In this document: positions 1 through 9,462 of the stretch, piece after piece | Layout of the letters: the number at the start of each line of letters is the position of its first letter | How positions within the stretch are numbered: position 1 is the stretch's first letter | Source: Alitiscatomonas aceti | Lineage (GTDB): Bacteria > Bacillota > Clostridia > Lachnospirales > Lachnospiraceae | DNA length: 55,254 nt | Direction: 5' to 3' | Assembly: GCF_025567195.1 (NCBI RefSeq) | Contig: NZ_JAOQJF010000022.1 | Location: 1-55,254 of the forward strand | Notes under the pieces: model-generated | The model's database searches: none | The model's input: the letters and a program-made list of their open reading frames with translations, nothing else | What the model was told of the DNA's origin: nothing | Made by a program: the position numbers and the translations under genes

Positions 1-126
1 ACCTTTTGGCCATTTTATAAGAATTTTCAGGGTTTTACATACTGTTCAGTTTTCAAGGTTCTGTGCTGTTCTTGTCTTTCTCAGCGACAGCTTAGATAGT
101 ATATCATGTTGTATTCTGTTTGTCAA
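1..126 (-). promoter_or_regulatory. Strong sigma-A promoter and leader of a probable rRNA operon
   Basis: Read on the minus strand, TTGACA (121-126) and TATACT (98-103) are separated by exactly 17 bases. Downstream, at about 45-60, the text CCTTGAAAACTGAACA matches the short sequence commonly found just before 16S or 23S rRNA in clostridia. I infer that a minus-strand rRNA operon begins beyond the left edge of the window; no rRNA sequence itself is visible. Its direction, away from oriC, is the usual one for rRNA operons. Confidence 0.7.
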
Positions 127-265
127 GAACTTTTTTTATTTTTTTGAATTTCTTTTTTGAAGAAATTCATTTACGCTCTGCTGGCCATATAAACTCTGTC
201 CTGCTTTGCGTACCACTGTCTGACAGCTCCGGCGTTTGCTGCGCCGTCATGCTGCTTGCAGTGAG

Positions 266-353
266 CGGAGAAAGAGGGATTTGAACCCTCGCGCCGGTTT
301 CCCGACCTACACCCTTAGCAGGGGCGCCTCTTCGGCCTCTTGAGTATTTCTCC
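266..353 (-). tRNA. tRNA-Ser (anticodon GCU)
   Basis: The minus strand folds as a class II tRNA of 88 nt. The acceptor stem GGAGAAA pairs with TTTCTCC, the anticodon stem CGCCC/GGGTG encloses the loop CTGCTAA (anticodon GCT), and there is a long variable arm typical of serine tRNAs and a T-arm with GGTTCAAATCC. The discriminator base is G and CCA is not encoded. A consensus promoter lies about 60 bases upstream. Confidence 0.95.
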
Positions 354-411
354 TTATTACCGTAGCTAATAATCACTTATTAAATTCTGGCATTCGCCAG
401 ACGCATATGTC

Positions 412-440
412 ATTATATAAGAGAAAAAACATTTTGTCAA
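412..440 (-). promoter_or_regulatory. Sigma-A promoter of tRNA-Ser
   Basis: On the minus strand TTGACA (435-440) and TATAAT (412-417) are perfect consensus hexamers with a 17-base spacer. The promoter sits between the end of the acyltransferase gene and the tRNA, so the tRNA is transcribed independently of the upstream minus-strand genes. Confidence 0.85.
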
Positions 441-449
441 TAATTTTTT

Positions 450-1160
450 TTAGATAAATTTATTTATTTCTTCCTGTATCCTGTCATGTACAAGATGTGC
501 GATTTCTTTTGTTTTCATTCCTATATATTGATCATACTCAATAGGCTTTAAAAAGTGGACCTGGACTGTCTCTTCTTTGATGGAACGGATATCAAAGGGC
601 TTGAAGCTGTTGATCAATGCCACCGGCACTATGGGACAGCAGGCGTTTACAGCACTTTTAAAGGTACCTGCTTTAAATTCCAGGAGCTCATTCCCCTTTC
701 TGGATCTGGTCCCCTCTGGAAAGATCAGATAATTTCTCCCTTTCCTGACCTCTTCTGTCATCTGATTGATCACCTCTAAAGAGCTCCTGGTATCCTGCCG
801 GTCTATGGAAATCCCTCTGAGCATTCTCACTACCTGCTTTACGAGAATGATATCCGCTGCCTCTTTTTTTATGACCACACCAAATGGGCGTGGACATCCC
901 TCGATCACAGCAAGAACGTCAAAGAGGCCCTGGTGATTCGGGAACATGATAAAGCCGTCCGCGGCAGGAAGGTTGTCGCGGCCATGGACCTCAATTGCCA
1001 CACGGCCGCTTTTATTGACCCTCTTAACCAGTTTTCTTAAATAATCATACCGCTCCTGCTCCGTATGGGGATCCTGATCTCTTCCCAGGCGGCATACGCG
1101 GTAAAACCATGCCGGAACAAACGGCAGGCTCTTTATGACCATATAAGCGATTCTGTTCAT
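450..1160 (-). CDS. plsC: 1-acyl-sn-glycerol-3-phosphate acyltransferase (PlsC family)
   Basis: A 236-residue protein with the hallmarks of glycerolipid acyltransferases: catalytic NHQGLFD (NHx4D, residues 75-81), FPEGTRSR (147-154) for phosphate binding, and a PIVPVAL block (176-182). The family transfers an acyl chain to lysophosphatidic acid to make phosphatidic acid at the cytoplasmic membrane. I chose the ATG at 1160 because AAGGAAGG lies 5 bases before it, and because the longer reading from 1199 would overlap the preceding fumarase gene. The gene follows the fumarase beta subunit immediately, which suggests co-transcription. The acyl donor and exact acceptor cannot be read from the sequence. 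Confidence 0.88.
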   Translation of the reverse strand: MNRIAYMVIKSLPFVPAWFYRVCRLGRDQDPHTEQERYDYLRKLVKRVNKSGRVAIEVHGRDNLPAADGFIMFPNHQGLFDVLAVIEGCPRPFGVVIKKEAADIILVKQVVRMLRGISIDRQDTRSSLEVINQMTEEVRKGRNYLIFPEGTRSRKGNELLEFKAGTFKSAVNACCPIVPVALINSFKPFDIRSIKEETVQVHFLKPIEYDQYIGMKTKEIAHLVHDRIQEEINKFI

Positions 1161-1161
1161 G

Positions 1162-1716
1162 TCATCCTTCCTTTGCATACGCCCTTGCGGCGGTTTCATA
1201 AAGATTATTCCCCTGGGAATCGATGACCACTACCACCGGGAAATCCTTTACCTCCAGCTTTCTCACCGCCTCTGGCCCCAGATCTCCGTATGCGATCACC
1301 TCTGAGCTTAAAATACATTTCGATAAAAGAGCTCCGGCTCCTCCAATGGCAGCGAAATAAACAGCCCCGTTCCTTACGATGGCGTCAGCCACCGCCGGAC
1401 TTCTTTTTCCTTTTCCGATCATGGCCCCCAGGCCCAGGTCCAGAAGTTCCGGAGCATACTTATCCATCCTGCTGGCGGTCGTAGGGCCGGCAGAGCCGAT
1501 GGGACGGCCCTCCCTGGCCGGAGACGGTCCCATATAATAGATCACATTCCGGTCCAGGGAAAAGGGAAGCTCCTTTCCTGCGTCCAGAGTTTCCTTCATC
1601 CGTTTATGGGCCGCATCCCTGGCCGTATAGATCGTGCCTGTCAAATAAACGTAATCGCCGGCCCTCAGACCCTCTGCGTCCTCCCGGCTGATAGGTACAT
1701 GTATATTTTTATCCAT
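1162..1716 (-). CDS. Fe-S fumarate hydratase, beta subunit (FumA C-terminal / TtdB family)
   Basis: 184 residues, the usual size of the separate beta subunit of class I (4Fe-4S) fumarases and L(+)-tartrate dehydratases. Visible family signatures are the TARDAAHKRM segment near residues 31-40 and GPTTASRMD near 77-85, which belong to the substrate-binding beta domain. It lies 39 bases downstream of the alpha subunit and the two must form one enzyme. The reaction is most likely reversible hydration of fumarate to malate. Tartrate dehydratase is the main alternative, because the two families are close and the substrate is not decided by sequence alone. Confidence 0.9.
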   Translation of the reverse strand: MDKNIHVPISREDAEGLRAGDYVYLTGTIYTARDAAHKRMKETLDAGKELPFSLDRNVIYYMGPSPAREGRPIGSAGPTTASRMDKYAPELLDLGLGAMIGKGKRSPAVADAIVRNGAVYFAAIGGAGALLSKCILSSEVIAYGDLGPEAVRKLEVKDFPVVVVIDSQGNNLYETAARAYAKEG

Positions 1717-1755
1717 GGCTCTCTCCTTTATCCGATGATACCGGATTTTTCATGA

Positions 1756-2598
1756 TCAGATGACCCGGTGGGCGTGGCGGTTTACATGACAGCATATATT
1801 GACCGCTACCGGCAGTCCCGCAATGTGGGTAGGATACGTTTCAATATTCACGGCAAAGGCCGTTATACGGCCTCCCAGGCCGCCAGGACCGATTCCCAGG
1901 CCATTGATCCGTTCCAGCATCTCTTTTTCCAGCTCCCGCACATAGGGGACCGGAGCTTCCTCAGAGAGGTCTCTAGTAAGCGCATGCTTTGCCATAAGGG
2001 CGCACTTTTCAAAGGTACCGCCGATGCCGACGCCCACCACCATGGGCGGACAGGCATTGGGCCCCGCATCCCGGACTGCTGTCAGAATGGCCTCCTTAAC
2101 GCCTTCAATGCCATCTGCCGGCTTCAGCATGAACACACGGCTCATATTTTCGCTGCCAAAGCCCTTGGGAGCCACGGTGATCTCCACCGAGTCTCCCTCC
2201 ACGATCTCATAATGAAGAATGGCCGGTGTATTGTCGCCGGTATTCACCCGCTCGATGGGGTCCTGCACCACGGATTTTCTTAAAAATCCCTCTGTATACC
2301 CCTGGCGGACGCCTTCATTGACCGCCTCCGTGAGACTGCCGCCGGTAAAGTGTACCTCCTGGCCCGCCTTTAAAAATACCACGGCCATTCCGGTATCCTG
2401 GCAGATGGGGATCATGTCCTCCCCGGCGATCCGGAGATTCTCCTCCAGCTGGTTTAAGATCTGTTTTCCCAGAGGGGATTCCTCCCTGCTTACAGCCTCA
2501 TCAAAGACCTGCTTCATGTCCGGAGACAGGAAATGGTTGGCTTCAATGCACATCTCCCTTATGTTTTTTGTGATCTCGCTTACTGAAACCTCTCTCAT
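1756..2598 (-). CDS. Fe-S fumarate hydratase, alpha subunit (FumA N-terminal / TtdA family)
   Basis: 280 residues carrying the iron-sulfur domain. Three conserved cysteines that would ligate the oxygen-sensitive 4Fe-4S cluster are seen in CQDTGMAVVF (about residue 65), AGPNACPPMV and GGTFEKCALM (about 180-205). NTGDNTPAILHYE and PKGFGSENMSR are further family blocks. Together with the downstream beta subunit it forms a heteromeric class I fumarase, characteristic of anaerobes. The sequence includes no cysteine-free substitute cluster site, so the enzyme should be cluster-dependent and sensitive to oxygen. Confidence 0.92.
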   Translation of the reverse strand: MREVSVSEITKNIREMCIEANHFLSPDMKQVFDEAVSREESPLGKQILNQLEENLRIAGEDMIPICQDTGMAVVFLKAGQEVHFTGGSLTEAVNEGVRQGYTEGFLRKSVVQDPIERVNTGDNTPAILHYEIVEGDSVEITVAPKGFGSENMSRVFMLKPADGIEGVKEAILTAVRDAGPNACPPMVVGVGIGGTFEKCALMAKHALTRDLSEEAPVPYVRELEKEMLERINGLGIGPGGLGGRITAFAVNIETYPTHIAGLPVAVNICCHVNRHAHRVI

Positions 2599-2616
2599 GG
2601 CCTCTCCTTTGTTCCT

Positions 2617-3462
2617 TTAGAATTTCGGTCTGTATAAAACCTCATTGACTGTATAGACCGTAACGAACGCGTCCTTATCCGTCTTCGTAATGAAATTCAT
2701 CAGCTTGGAATATTCATTCTTCGATACAATGGCTATGATCTCCCGGCGCACCGTATTGTCGTAAGCGCCCCTGGCCTCATAGATGGTAGCTCCGCTGTGC
2801 ATCTCATGGAGAATGAAATCTGTGATCTCCTTTTCCTTTTTGGAGATGATACAGATCCTCTTTTTAATATTAAATCCAAAGATAAAGTGATCCAGGATAA
2901 TACCGCTGAGATACGTACCTAAAATACTTAAGATCACCATATTCAGATCAGACGTAAGGATCGAGGAAATGGCTACCAGCATTCCAGCCATGGAAATGGC
3001 TCTTCCCAGCTCGATATGCATGTATTTATTGAGGACCTTTCCAACTATATCCAGGCCGCCCGAGGACGCATTATAGCGGAACATCACCGCCTGTCCAATG
3101 CTTACAATGAAAATATACACGATCATATCCAGAAACGGATCCTTCATAATGGACTGTACATCCGGATAGATCCGCTCCAGGACTCCCATCATCACTGGCA
3201 TCATCAGAGACGTATAAACGGTCTTGATCCCGAAATCCTTTCCGATCAGTAAAAATCCAACCACCAGAAGGATGGCATTCAGGATAAAGGTGATCACTGA
3301 GAGCGGCAGAGGAATAAAATATTCCAGGATGATCGACAGACCGCTGATGCTTCCCACAGTCACATGGCTTGGAACCAGAAGGAAATAAACGGATACCGCC
3401 ACGATCGCCACTCCTACCGTGATCATAAAATACTCTTTAAACGTTTCCCATGCTTTCATCAC
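2617..3462 (-). CDS. YitT family membrane protein (DUF161 + DUF2179)
   Basis: 281 residues. The N-terminal two thirds contains about five or six hydrophobic helices with glycine-rich segments such as SHVTVGSISGLSII and RYNASSGGLDIVGK, typical of YitT-family proteins. The C-terminal 70 residues (from HEMHSGATIYEARGAY) match the soluble DUF2179 domain. Members sit in the cytoplasmic membrane; the transported substrate or role is not established. Two adjacent Met codons make the start ambiguous by one residue. The gene lies between the M20 peptidase and the fumarase on the same strand. Confidence 0.88.
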   Translation of the reverse strand: MMKAWETFKEYFMITVGVAIVAVSVYFLLVPSHVTVGSISGLSIILEYFIPLPLSVITFILNAILLVVGFLLIGKDFGIKTVYTSLMMPVMMGVLERIYPDVQSIMKDPFLDMIVYIFIVSIGQAVMFRYNASSGGLDIVGKVLNKYMHIELGRAISMAGMLVAISSILTSDLNMVILSILGTYLSGIILDHFIFGFNIKKRICIISKKEKEITDFILHEMHSGATIYEARGAYDNTVRREIIAIVSKNEYSKLMNFITKTDKDAFVTVYTVNEVLYRPKF

Positions 3463-3483
3463 ATCTTACCTCAAACAGCTCCA

Positions 3484-4944
3484 TTATTTTTTCGGATTGA
3501 TGGCCATAGGCCTTACATCCTTGGGGATCGGAGCCACATAGCCGGCTTCGCCGACCCGTTTTTTCAGTTCGTCCTTCGCCTCGCCGATCAGCCTCTGATC
3601 CTCCAGCACGTCGATGATGGCTCCAGCCATGACCTTTCCGGCAAACAGCATGCCTTTATGGGCAATAGAGGATTTTCCCTGGGACACCTGCTGCCAGGAA
3701 TGGCCTGGTGTTCCAGCCGCCTCGGTCACTGCGTTGATCTGGGCCGTAGGGCATACCCAGCTTACATCGCCCACATCTGTGGAACCGGCCATAACGGTCT
3801 CTGTATCCTTTAAGGGCACGATATAATCGCAGATCACATCGTCCTTATGGGCGTTTAAGAAGGCCTCCACCTCTGCCTTTCTGGACTTCTCATACCGCTT
3901 CAGGAGATCCTGGACATCCAGCTCACCGCCGCCATATGTACCCGCAAGCTTTTTCGCAAACTCCAGCTCCGCTTCTGTATAGGGCTCCCGCTCTACTTCT
4001 TCCAGGTTTTTCTGGAGCACCTCCTCCAGGACCGTATTGTCCACCACATTGGAGCATGCCTTCACAAACTGCATTTCCATCCGGGTACCAGTCATCAGAG
4101 CCGCTCCCCTGGCAATGTCATTGACTCTCTCAAACAGTTCCTTCACCTGATCGTTTTTAGGCGCACGGATCAGGTATAAGACCTCCGCAAATGGCTGCAC
4201 CACATTGGGAGAATAGCCGCCGGTGTTGGTAATGGCGTAATGGATCCTGGCTTCCTGGATGGCATGCTCTCTTAAATACTGCACGCCGGTGTTCATAAGC
4301 TCAACAGCATCCAGGGCGCTCCTTCCCAGCTCCGGACAGGCCGCCGCATGGGACGCCGTTCCGAAGAACCGGTAAAATACCTGGTAATTGGCCAGAGAGC
4401 TTCCCACAGAAACCTCATTCTGGTCGCCGGGATGCCAGCTGATGGCGAAATCCAGCTCGTCAAAGACACCGTCCCTGGCCATAAAGCCCTTGCCGGAGCC
4501 GCCTTCCTCACCGGGACAGCCGAAAAATACCACAGTCCCCTCTTTTCCATTCTTCTCCAGGTATTCCTTTACGGCAATGGCCGCAGCCACAGATCCGGCT
4601 CCCAGCAGGTTATGGCCGCAGCCGTGACCCGGCTCCCCCTCACATACAGGCACCTTTTCAATGCTCTCCGACTCCTGGGAAAGGCCGGAAAGGGCATCGA
4701 ATTCACCCAGGATGCCCACCACCGGCTTTCCATGGCCAAACCGGCCGGAAAATGCTGTCTGGATCCCGGCCAGATTCCTCTCCACAGAAAAGCCCTCCTT
4801 CTCCAGGAGCTCACAGAGGATCTCTGTGGACTTAAATTCCTGGAATGCAGTTTCCGGATGATCCCAGACTGCATCGCTGGCTGCACAGATCATTTCCCGT
4901 TCCCGCTCGATCGCCTGTAAGGCCTCTTTTTTTGAAATTCCCAT
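3484..4944 (-). CDS. M20 family metallopeptidase, AbgB-like amidohydrolase
   Basis: A 486-residue cytosolic zinc hydrolase. Metal-site motifs are HGCGH (residues 107-111) and PGEEGG (144-149), with a further conserved GDVSWVCPT segment near the C-terminus. Length and the GEFDALSGL motif (80-88) fit the subgroup that includes p-aminobenzoyl-glutamate utilization protein B, which cleaves N-acyl amino acid or dipeptide amide bonds. A central dimerization domain is present. The true substrate cannot be inferred. The gene follows gyrA by 23 bases on the same strand; no terminator is visible between them, so read-through from gyrA is possible. Confidence 0.85.
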   Translation of the reverse strand: MGISKKEALQAIEREREMICAASDAVWDHPETAFQEFKSTEILCELLEKEGFSVERNLAGIQTAFSGRFGHGKPVVGILGEFDALSGLSQESESIEKVPVCEGEPGHGCGHNLLGAGSVAAAIAVKEYLEKNGKEGTVVFFGCPGEEGGSGKGFMARDGVFDELDFAISWHPGDQNEVSVGSSLANYQVFYRFFGTASHAAACPELGRSALDAVELMNTGVQYLREHAIQEARIHYAITNTGGYSPNVVQPFAEVLYLIRAPKNDQVKELFERVNDIARGAALMTGTRMEMQFVKACSNVVDNTVLEEVLQKNLEEVEREPYTEAELEFAKKLAGTYGGGELDVQDLLKRYEKSRKAEVEAFLNAHKDDVICDYIVPLKDTETVMAGSTDVGDVSWVCPTAQINAVTEAAGTPGHSWQQVSQGKSSIAHKGMLFAGKVMAGAIIDVLEDQRLIGEAKDELKKRVGEAGYVAPIPKDVRPMAINPKK

Positions 4945-4967
4945 AAGACTACCTCCCTCAGTCTGTT

Positions 4968-7481
4968 TTATTCGTTCTGGTCCCCATTCTCCAGATCCGT
5001 TTTTATATCTTCACCGTCTTCCTCTCCGTCCCCATGGCTGCTTTCCCGCACCTTGGCGATGGTGGCCACACGCACGTTGGAATCCGGATCGATGCTCATT
5101 AATTTTACCCCTGACGTATTTCTTCCAATGACGGAAATATCGTCCACACTCATGCGGATTAGTATGCCCTCGTTGGTGATGAGCATGATGTCGCGCTCAT
5201 CGTCCACCAGCTTCATTCCCACCAGGCACCCTGTTTTCTCCGTCACATTATAGCATAAAAGGCCACGGCCATTCCGGAGCTGGCTCTTAAATTCTGATAT
5301 GCGGGTCCTCTTTCCATATCCTTTTTCGGAAGCCACCAGCATATATTCGCCCTGGCTCTCCATCTGCATACCGATGACCTGGTCGCCTGGATCCAGCTTC
5401 ATGCCGATGACACCGTAGGAGACCCGTCCGGTGATCCGCACGTCGCTCTCCTTAAAGCGGATGGAAAGGCCGTATTTTGTAGCAAGGAAGATATCCTCCG
5501 TATCGTCAGTCACCTTTACCTCGATGAGCTCGTCATCCTCACGGAGGAGGATGGCCTGGAGGCCGGTCTTTCTCATATTGGTATATTCTTCCATGCGGGT
5601 CTTTTTCACCATACCGTTCTTTGTGGCCATCATCAGATATTTTTCATTGTCGATCTCCTTCATGGGGATCGTCGCCGTTACCTTTTCTCCAGGCTGAAGC
5701 TGGAGGAGGTTGACAATGGCTGTGCCCCTGGCCGTTCTTCCGGCCTCCGGGATCTCATAGGCCTTTAATCGGTAGCAGCGGCCTGTATTGGTAAAGAACA
5801 TGATATAATGGTGATTGGTGGTCATCAGAAGGTCCTCGATGAAGTCCTCCTCGATGGTCTGCATTCCCTTGATCCCCTTGCCGCCCCGGTTCTGGCTCTT
5901 GAAGTTGTCCACGGACATCCTCTTGATATAGCCCAGGTTGGTCATGGCGATCACTGCGTCGTCGTCGGGGATCAGATCCTCCACGGAAACGTCGTCATCA
6001 AAGCCGATCTTTGTCCGGCGGTCATCCCCGTATTTGTCAGAGATCACCAGAAGCTCCTTCCGGATCACGCCTAAGAGCTTGTTTTCATCTGATAAGATGG
6101 CCTTCAGCTCTGCGATCCTGGCCTGAAGCTCTTTGTATTCATTCTCCAGCTTCTCCCGTTCCAGACCGGTGAGCGCCCGCAGACGCATGTCCACAATGGC
6201 CTGGGCCTGGACATCTGAAAGGCCAAAACGGGCCATTAACTGGGTCTTTGCCTCTCCCACGTTGGCTGAACCCCGGATGATGCGGATCACCTCGTCGATA
6301 TGATCCAGGGCCTTTAACAGTCCCTCTAAAATGTGGGCCCGTTCCTCTGCTTTATTCAAGTCATATCTGGTCCTTCTGGTCACCACGTCCTTCTGGTGAT
6401 CCAGATAATACGTAAGCATCTGGGGCAGGGTAAGGACCTTGGGCTCGTTGTTTACCAGGGCCAGCATGATCACGCCGAAGGAATCCTGGAGCTGGGTGTG
6501 CTTTAAGAGCTGGTTTAAGATCACATTTGCGTTGACGTCTCTCCTCAGCTCGATGTTGATCCTTAAGCCCTCCCGGTTGGATTCGTCGGTGATGGCCGTG
6601 ATGCCGTCGATCTTCTTTGTCTTTACCAGCTCCGCCATTTTTTCGATCAGGCGGGCCTTATTGACCAGGTAGGGAAGCTCTGTGACGATGATGTGGCTCT
6701 TTCCGTTGGGCATGGTCTCGATGTCCGTCACCGCACGCACCTTGATCTTTCCGCGTCCGGTCCGGTATGCCTCCTCTATGCCCCTGGTCCCCAGGATGGT
6801 AGCCGCCGTGGGGAAATCCGGTCCCTTGATGATGGAAAGCAGCTCCTCCATGGTCGTTTCCCGGTTCTCCTCCACCTTATTGTCGATGATCTTTACCACC
6901 GCTGCGATCACTTCCCGCAGGTTATGGGGCGGGATATTGGTGGCCATGCCGACGGCAATGCCGGTTCCGCCGTTGACCAGAAGATTTGGAAATCTGGACG
7001 GCAGGACCACCGGCTCTTTTTCTGTTTCATCAAAGTTGGGAACAAAGTCCACAGTGTCCTTATAAATATCCGCCAGCATTTCCGTTGAGATCTTGCTTAA
7101 TCTGGCTTCGGTGTACCGCATGGCCGCCGCCTCGTCGCCGTCCACAGATCCAAAGTTTCCGTGGCCATCCACCAGCATATACCGCATAGACCAGTGCTGG
7201 GCCATATTTACCAAGGCTCCGTAAATGGAGGTGTCGCCGTGGGGATGGTATTTACCCATGGTATCACCGACGATACGGGCGCTCTTTCTATGGGGCTTAT
7301 CCGGTCCATTATTTAACTCCACCATGGAGTACAGCACTCTTCTCTGCACCGGCTTTAATCCGTCCCGCACGTCCGGAAGCGCTCGGGCGGCAATGACGCT
7401 CATCGCATAGTCGATATACGACTTTTCCATTGTCTTTTTCAGATCAATGTCATGCACTTTATCAAAAATATTCGGTTCCAT
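4968..7481 (-). CDS. gyrA: DNA gyrase subunit A
   Basis: 837 residues, full length for GyrA. The breakage-reunion domain has the catalytic tyrosine at residue 123 (AAAMRYTEARLSK). The quinolone-determining stretch reads HPHGDTSIYGALV, giving Thr84 and Gly88 where Escherichia coli has Ser83 and Asp87. The C-terminal beta-pinwheel contains a GyrA-box-like QNRGGKG and ends in an acidic tail. With GyrB it introduces negative supercoils. It is the distal gene of the minus-strand dnaA-dnaN-recF-gyrB-gyrA series, 48 bases after gyrB. Confidence 0.98.
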   Translation of the reverse strand: MEPNIFDKVHDIDLKKTMEKSYIDYAMSVIAARALPDVRDGLKPVQRRVLYSMVELNNGPDKPHRKSARIVGDTMGKYHPHGDTSIYGALVNMAQHWSMRYMLVDGHGNFGSVDGDEAAAMRYTEARLSKISTEMLADIYKDTVDFVPNFDETEKEPVVLPSRFPNLLVNGGTGIAVGMATNIPPHNLREVIAAVVKIIDNKVEENRETTMEELLSIIKGPDFPTAATILGTRGIEEAYRTGRGKIKVRAVTDIETMPNGKSHIIVTELPYLVNKARLIEKMAELVKTKKIDGITAITDESNREGLRINIELRRDVNANVILNQLLKHTQLQDSFGVIMLALVNNEPKVLTLPQMLTYYLDHQKDVVTRRTRYDLNKAEERAHILEGLLKALDHIDEVIRIIRGSANVGEAKTQLMARFGLSDVQAQAIVDMRLRALTGLEREKLENEYKELQARIAELKAILSDENKLLGVIRKELLVISDKYGDDRRTKIGFDDDVSVEDLIPDDDAVIAMTNLGYIKRMSVDNFKSQNRGGKGIKGMQTIEEDFIEDLLMTTNHHYIMFFTNTGRCYRLKAYEIPEAGRTARGTAIVNLLQLQPGEKVTATIPMKEIDNEKYLMMATKNGMVKKTRMEEYTNMRKTGLQAILLREDDELIEVKVTDDTEDIFLATKYGLSIRFKESDVRITGRVSYGVIGMKLDPGDQVIGMQMESQGEYMLVASEKGYGKRTRISEFKSQLRNGRGLLCYNVTEKTGCLVGMKLVDDERDIMLITNEGILIRMSVDDISVIGRNTSGVKLMSIDPDSNVRVATIAKVRESSHGDGEEDGEDIKTDLENGDQNE

Positions 7482-7529
7482 TTATTTTTCCACCCTTCTT
7501 GGCCCCAAGGGCCTCTCCATATCCCGGGA

Positions 7530-9440
7530 TTAAATATCCAGGGTTCCGTATTTGGCGTTTAATTCAATGAATTCTCTTCTGGGTTCCACCTGATCGCCCA
7601 TTAAGGTGGTAAAGGTCAGATCGATCTCTGATGTCATTTCTTCATTCATGGTCACTCGAAGAAGGATCCGGCGCTCGGGATCCATGGTCGTCTCCCAGAG
7701 CTGCTCCGCGTCCATCTCTCCCAGACCCTTATAGCGCTGGATCTTATTATTCTGGTCGCGGCCCACTTCCTTCAGGATCTCATTGAGCTCTTCATCGCTG
7801 TATGCGTACCAGATGCGCTTATTCTTTTCCAGCTTATAAAGAGGCGGCTGGGCCAGATAAACGTATCCCTGTTTGATAAGCTCCGGCATAAACCGGTATA
7901 TAAACGTCAGGAGCAGGGTGCTGATATGGGCGCCGTCCACGTCCGCATCGGTCATAATGATGATCTTATGGTATCTCAGCTTGGAAATATCAAATTCCTC
8001 GTGGATCCCGGTTCCAAAGGCCGTGATCATGGAACGGATCTCTGCATTTCCGTAGATCCGGTCCAGTCTTGCCTTCTCCACGTTTAAGATCTTTCCGCGC
8101 AGCGGCAGGATCGCCTGGGTGGCCTTATTTCTCGCATCCTTGGCCGAACCGCCGGCGGAATTTCCCTCTACGATGTAGATCTCGCACTCCTCCGGATTTT
8201 TGCTGGAGCAGTCCGCCAGCTTTCCAGGGAGAGAAAGGCCGTCCAGGGCCGTCTTCCTTCTTGTCAGATCCCTGGCCTTCCTGGCAGCCGCCCGGGCTCT
8301 CTGGGCCAGGACGGATTTTTCAATGATGGCCTTGGCCACCGACGGATTCTGTTCCAGATAATAGGTAAGCTGCTCGCTGACCACGCCGTCCACGGCTCCT
8401 CTGGCCTCGCTGTTGCCCAGCTTCTGCTTGGTCTGTCCCTCAAACTGGGGATCCTCCACCTTGATGCTGATGATAGCCGTCAGTCCCTCCCGGATATCCT
8501 CACCGGAAAGGGCCGGTTCATTTTCCTTTAAAAGCTTATTCTTTCTCCCGTAGTCGTTGAACGTCTTCGTGAGGGCGTTTTTAAAGCCGGTCAGATGGGT
8601 CCCGCCCTCAGGCGTGTTGATGTTATTGACGAAGCTGTATATATTTTCTGTATAGGAGTCATTGTGCTGCATGGCAACCTCCACCAGCACGCCGTCCCTC
8701 TGGCCCTCGCAGTAAAACACCTGCTCATACAGGGGCACATTGCTGCGGTTTAAATACTCCACAAACTCACGAATCCCGCCTTCATAGTGGAAGGTCTTTT
8801 CCTTTTTCTCCTCCCGTCCGTCCCTCAGAGTGATCTTCAGCCCCTTGGTCAGAAAGGCCGTCTCCCTTAAACGGATCTTTAAGGTATCAAAATCGTAAAC
8901 GGTCTCTTCAAAAATTTCTTTATCCGGCAGGAAGGTGACCCGGGTGCCGTGCTCCTCCGCCCCACAGCTTCCCACGATCTTTAAGGGATACATGGTCTTT
9001 CCCCGTTCATACCGCTGTTTATATACATGGCCGCCTGTGCGTACCTCCACCTCCAGCCACTCGGACAAGGCATTTACCACCGATGCACCCACGCCATGGA
9101 GCCCGCCGGAAACCTTATAGCCCCCGCCGCCGAACTTTCCTCCGGCATGAAGGATGGTAAATACCACCTCCACCGCCGGGATCCCGGCCTTTTTCTGGAT
9201 GTCCACCGGGATCCCGCGGCCGTCGTCCACCACCGTAATGGAATTATCCGGGTTGATCTGGACGTCGATGGAATCACAGTATCCCGCCAGGGCCTCATCC
9301 ACGGAATTGTCTACGATCTCATATACAAGATGATGAAGTCCCCTGGAGGAAGTGCTCCCAATATACATTCCAGGTCTTTTTCTTACTGCTTCAAGGCCTT
9401 CCAGGATCTGAATCTGGTCGGCTCCATATTCTGTGCTCAT
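7530..9440 (-). CDS. gyrB: DNA gyrase subunit B
   Basis: 636 residues, the short Gram-positive form without the enterobacterial insert. The GHKL ATPase domain is seen in DDGRGIPVD and GLHGVGASVVNALS. The TOPRIM metal-binding domain has EGNSAGGSAKDARN and MTDADVDGAHI. The C-terminus ends KYGTLDI. It supplies the ATPase of gyrase and partners with the adjacent GyrA. The gene lies 22 bases beyond recF in the usual order, consistent with one transcript. Confidence 0.98.
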   Translation of the reverse strand: MSTEYGADQIQILEGLEAVRKRPGMYIGSTSSRGLHHLVYEIVDNSVDEALAGYCDSIDVQINPDNSITVVDDGRGIPVDIQKKAGIPAVEVVFTILHAGGKFGGGGYKVSGGLHGVGASVVNALSEWLEVEVRTGGHVYKQRYERGKTMYPLKIVGSCGAEEHGTRVTFLPDKEIFEETVYDFDTLKIRLRETAFLTKGLKITLRDGREEKKEKTFHYEGGIREFVEYLNRSNVPLYEQVFYCEGQRDGVLVEVAMQHNDSYTENIYSFVNNINTPEGGTHLTGFKNALTKTFNDYGRKNKLLKENEPALSGEDIREGLTAIISIKVEDPQFEGQTKQKLGNSEARGAVDGVVSEQLTYYLEQNPSVAKAIIEKSVLAQRARAAARKARDLTRRKTALDGLSLPGKLADCSSKNPEECEIYIVEGNSAGGSAKDARNKATQAILPLRGKILNVEKARLDRIYGNAEIRSMITAFGTGIHEEFDISKLRYHKIIIMTDADVDGAHISTLLLTFIYRFMPELIKQGYVYLAQPPLYKLEKNKRIWYAYSDEELNEILKEVGRDQNNKIQRYKGLGEMDAEQLWETTMDPERRILLRVTMNEEMTSEIDLTFTTLMGDQVEPRREFIELNAKYGTLDI

Positions 9441-9462
9441 GATGTTCCTCCTTTAAATTCTG

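Noticed and set aside
149..171. Inverted repeat GAATTTCTT / AAGAAATTC as a terminator
   Set aside because: The T-run is on the 5' side for the plus strand and an A-run follows on the minus strand, so it does not have terminator geometry in either direction.
167..376. Open frame over the tRNA-Ser region on the minus strand
   Set aside because: It spans the tRNA gene itself and has no protein-like pattern.
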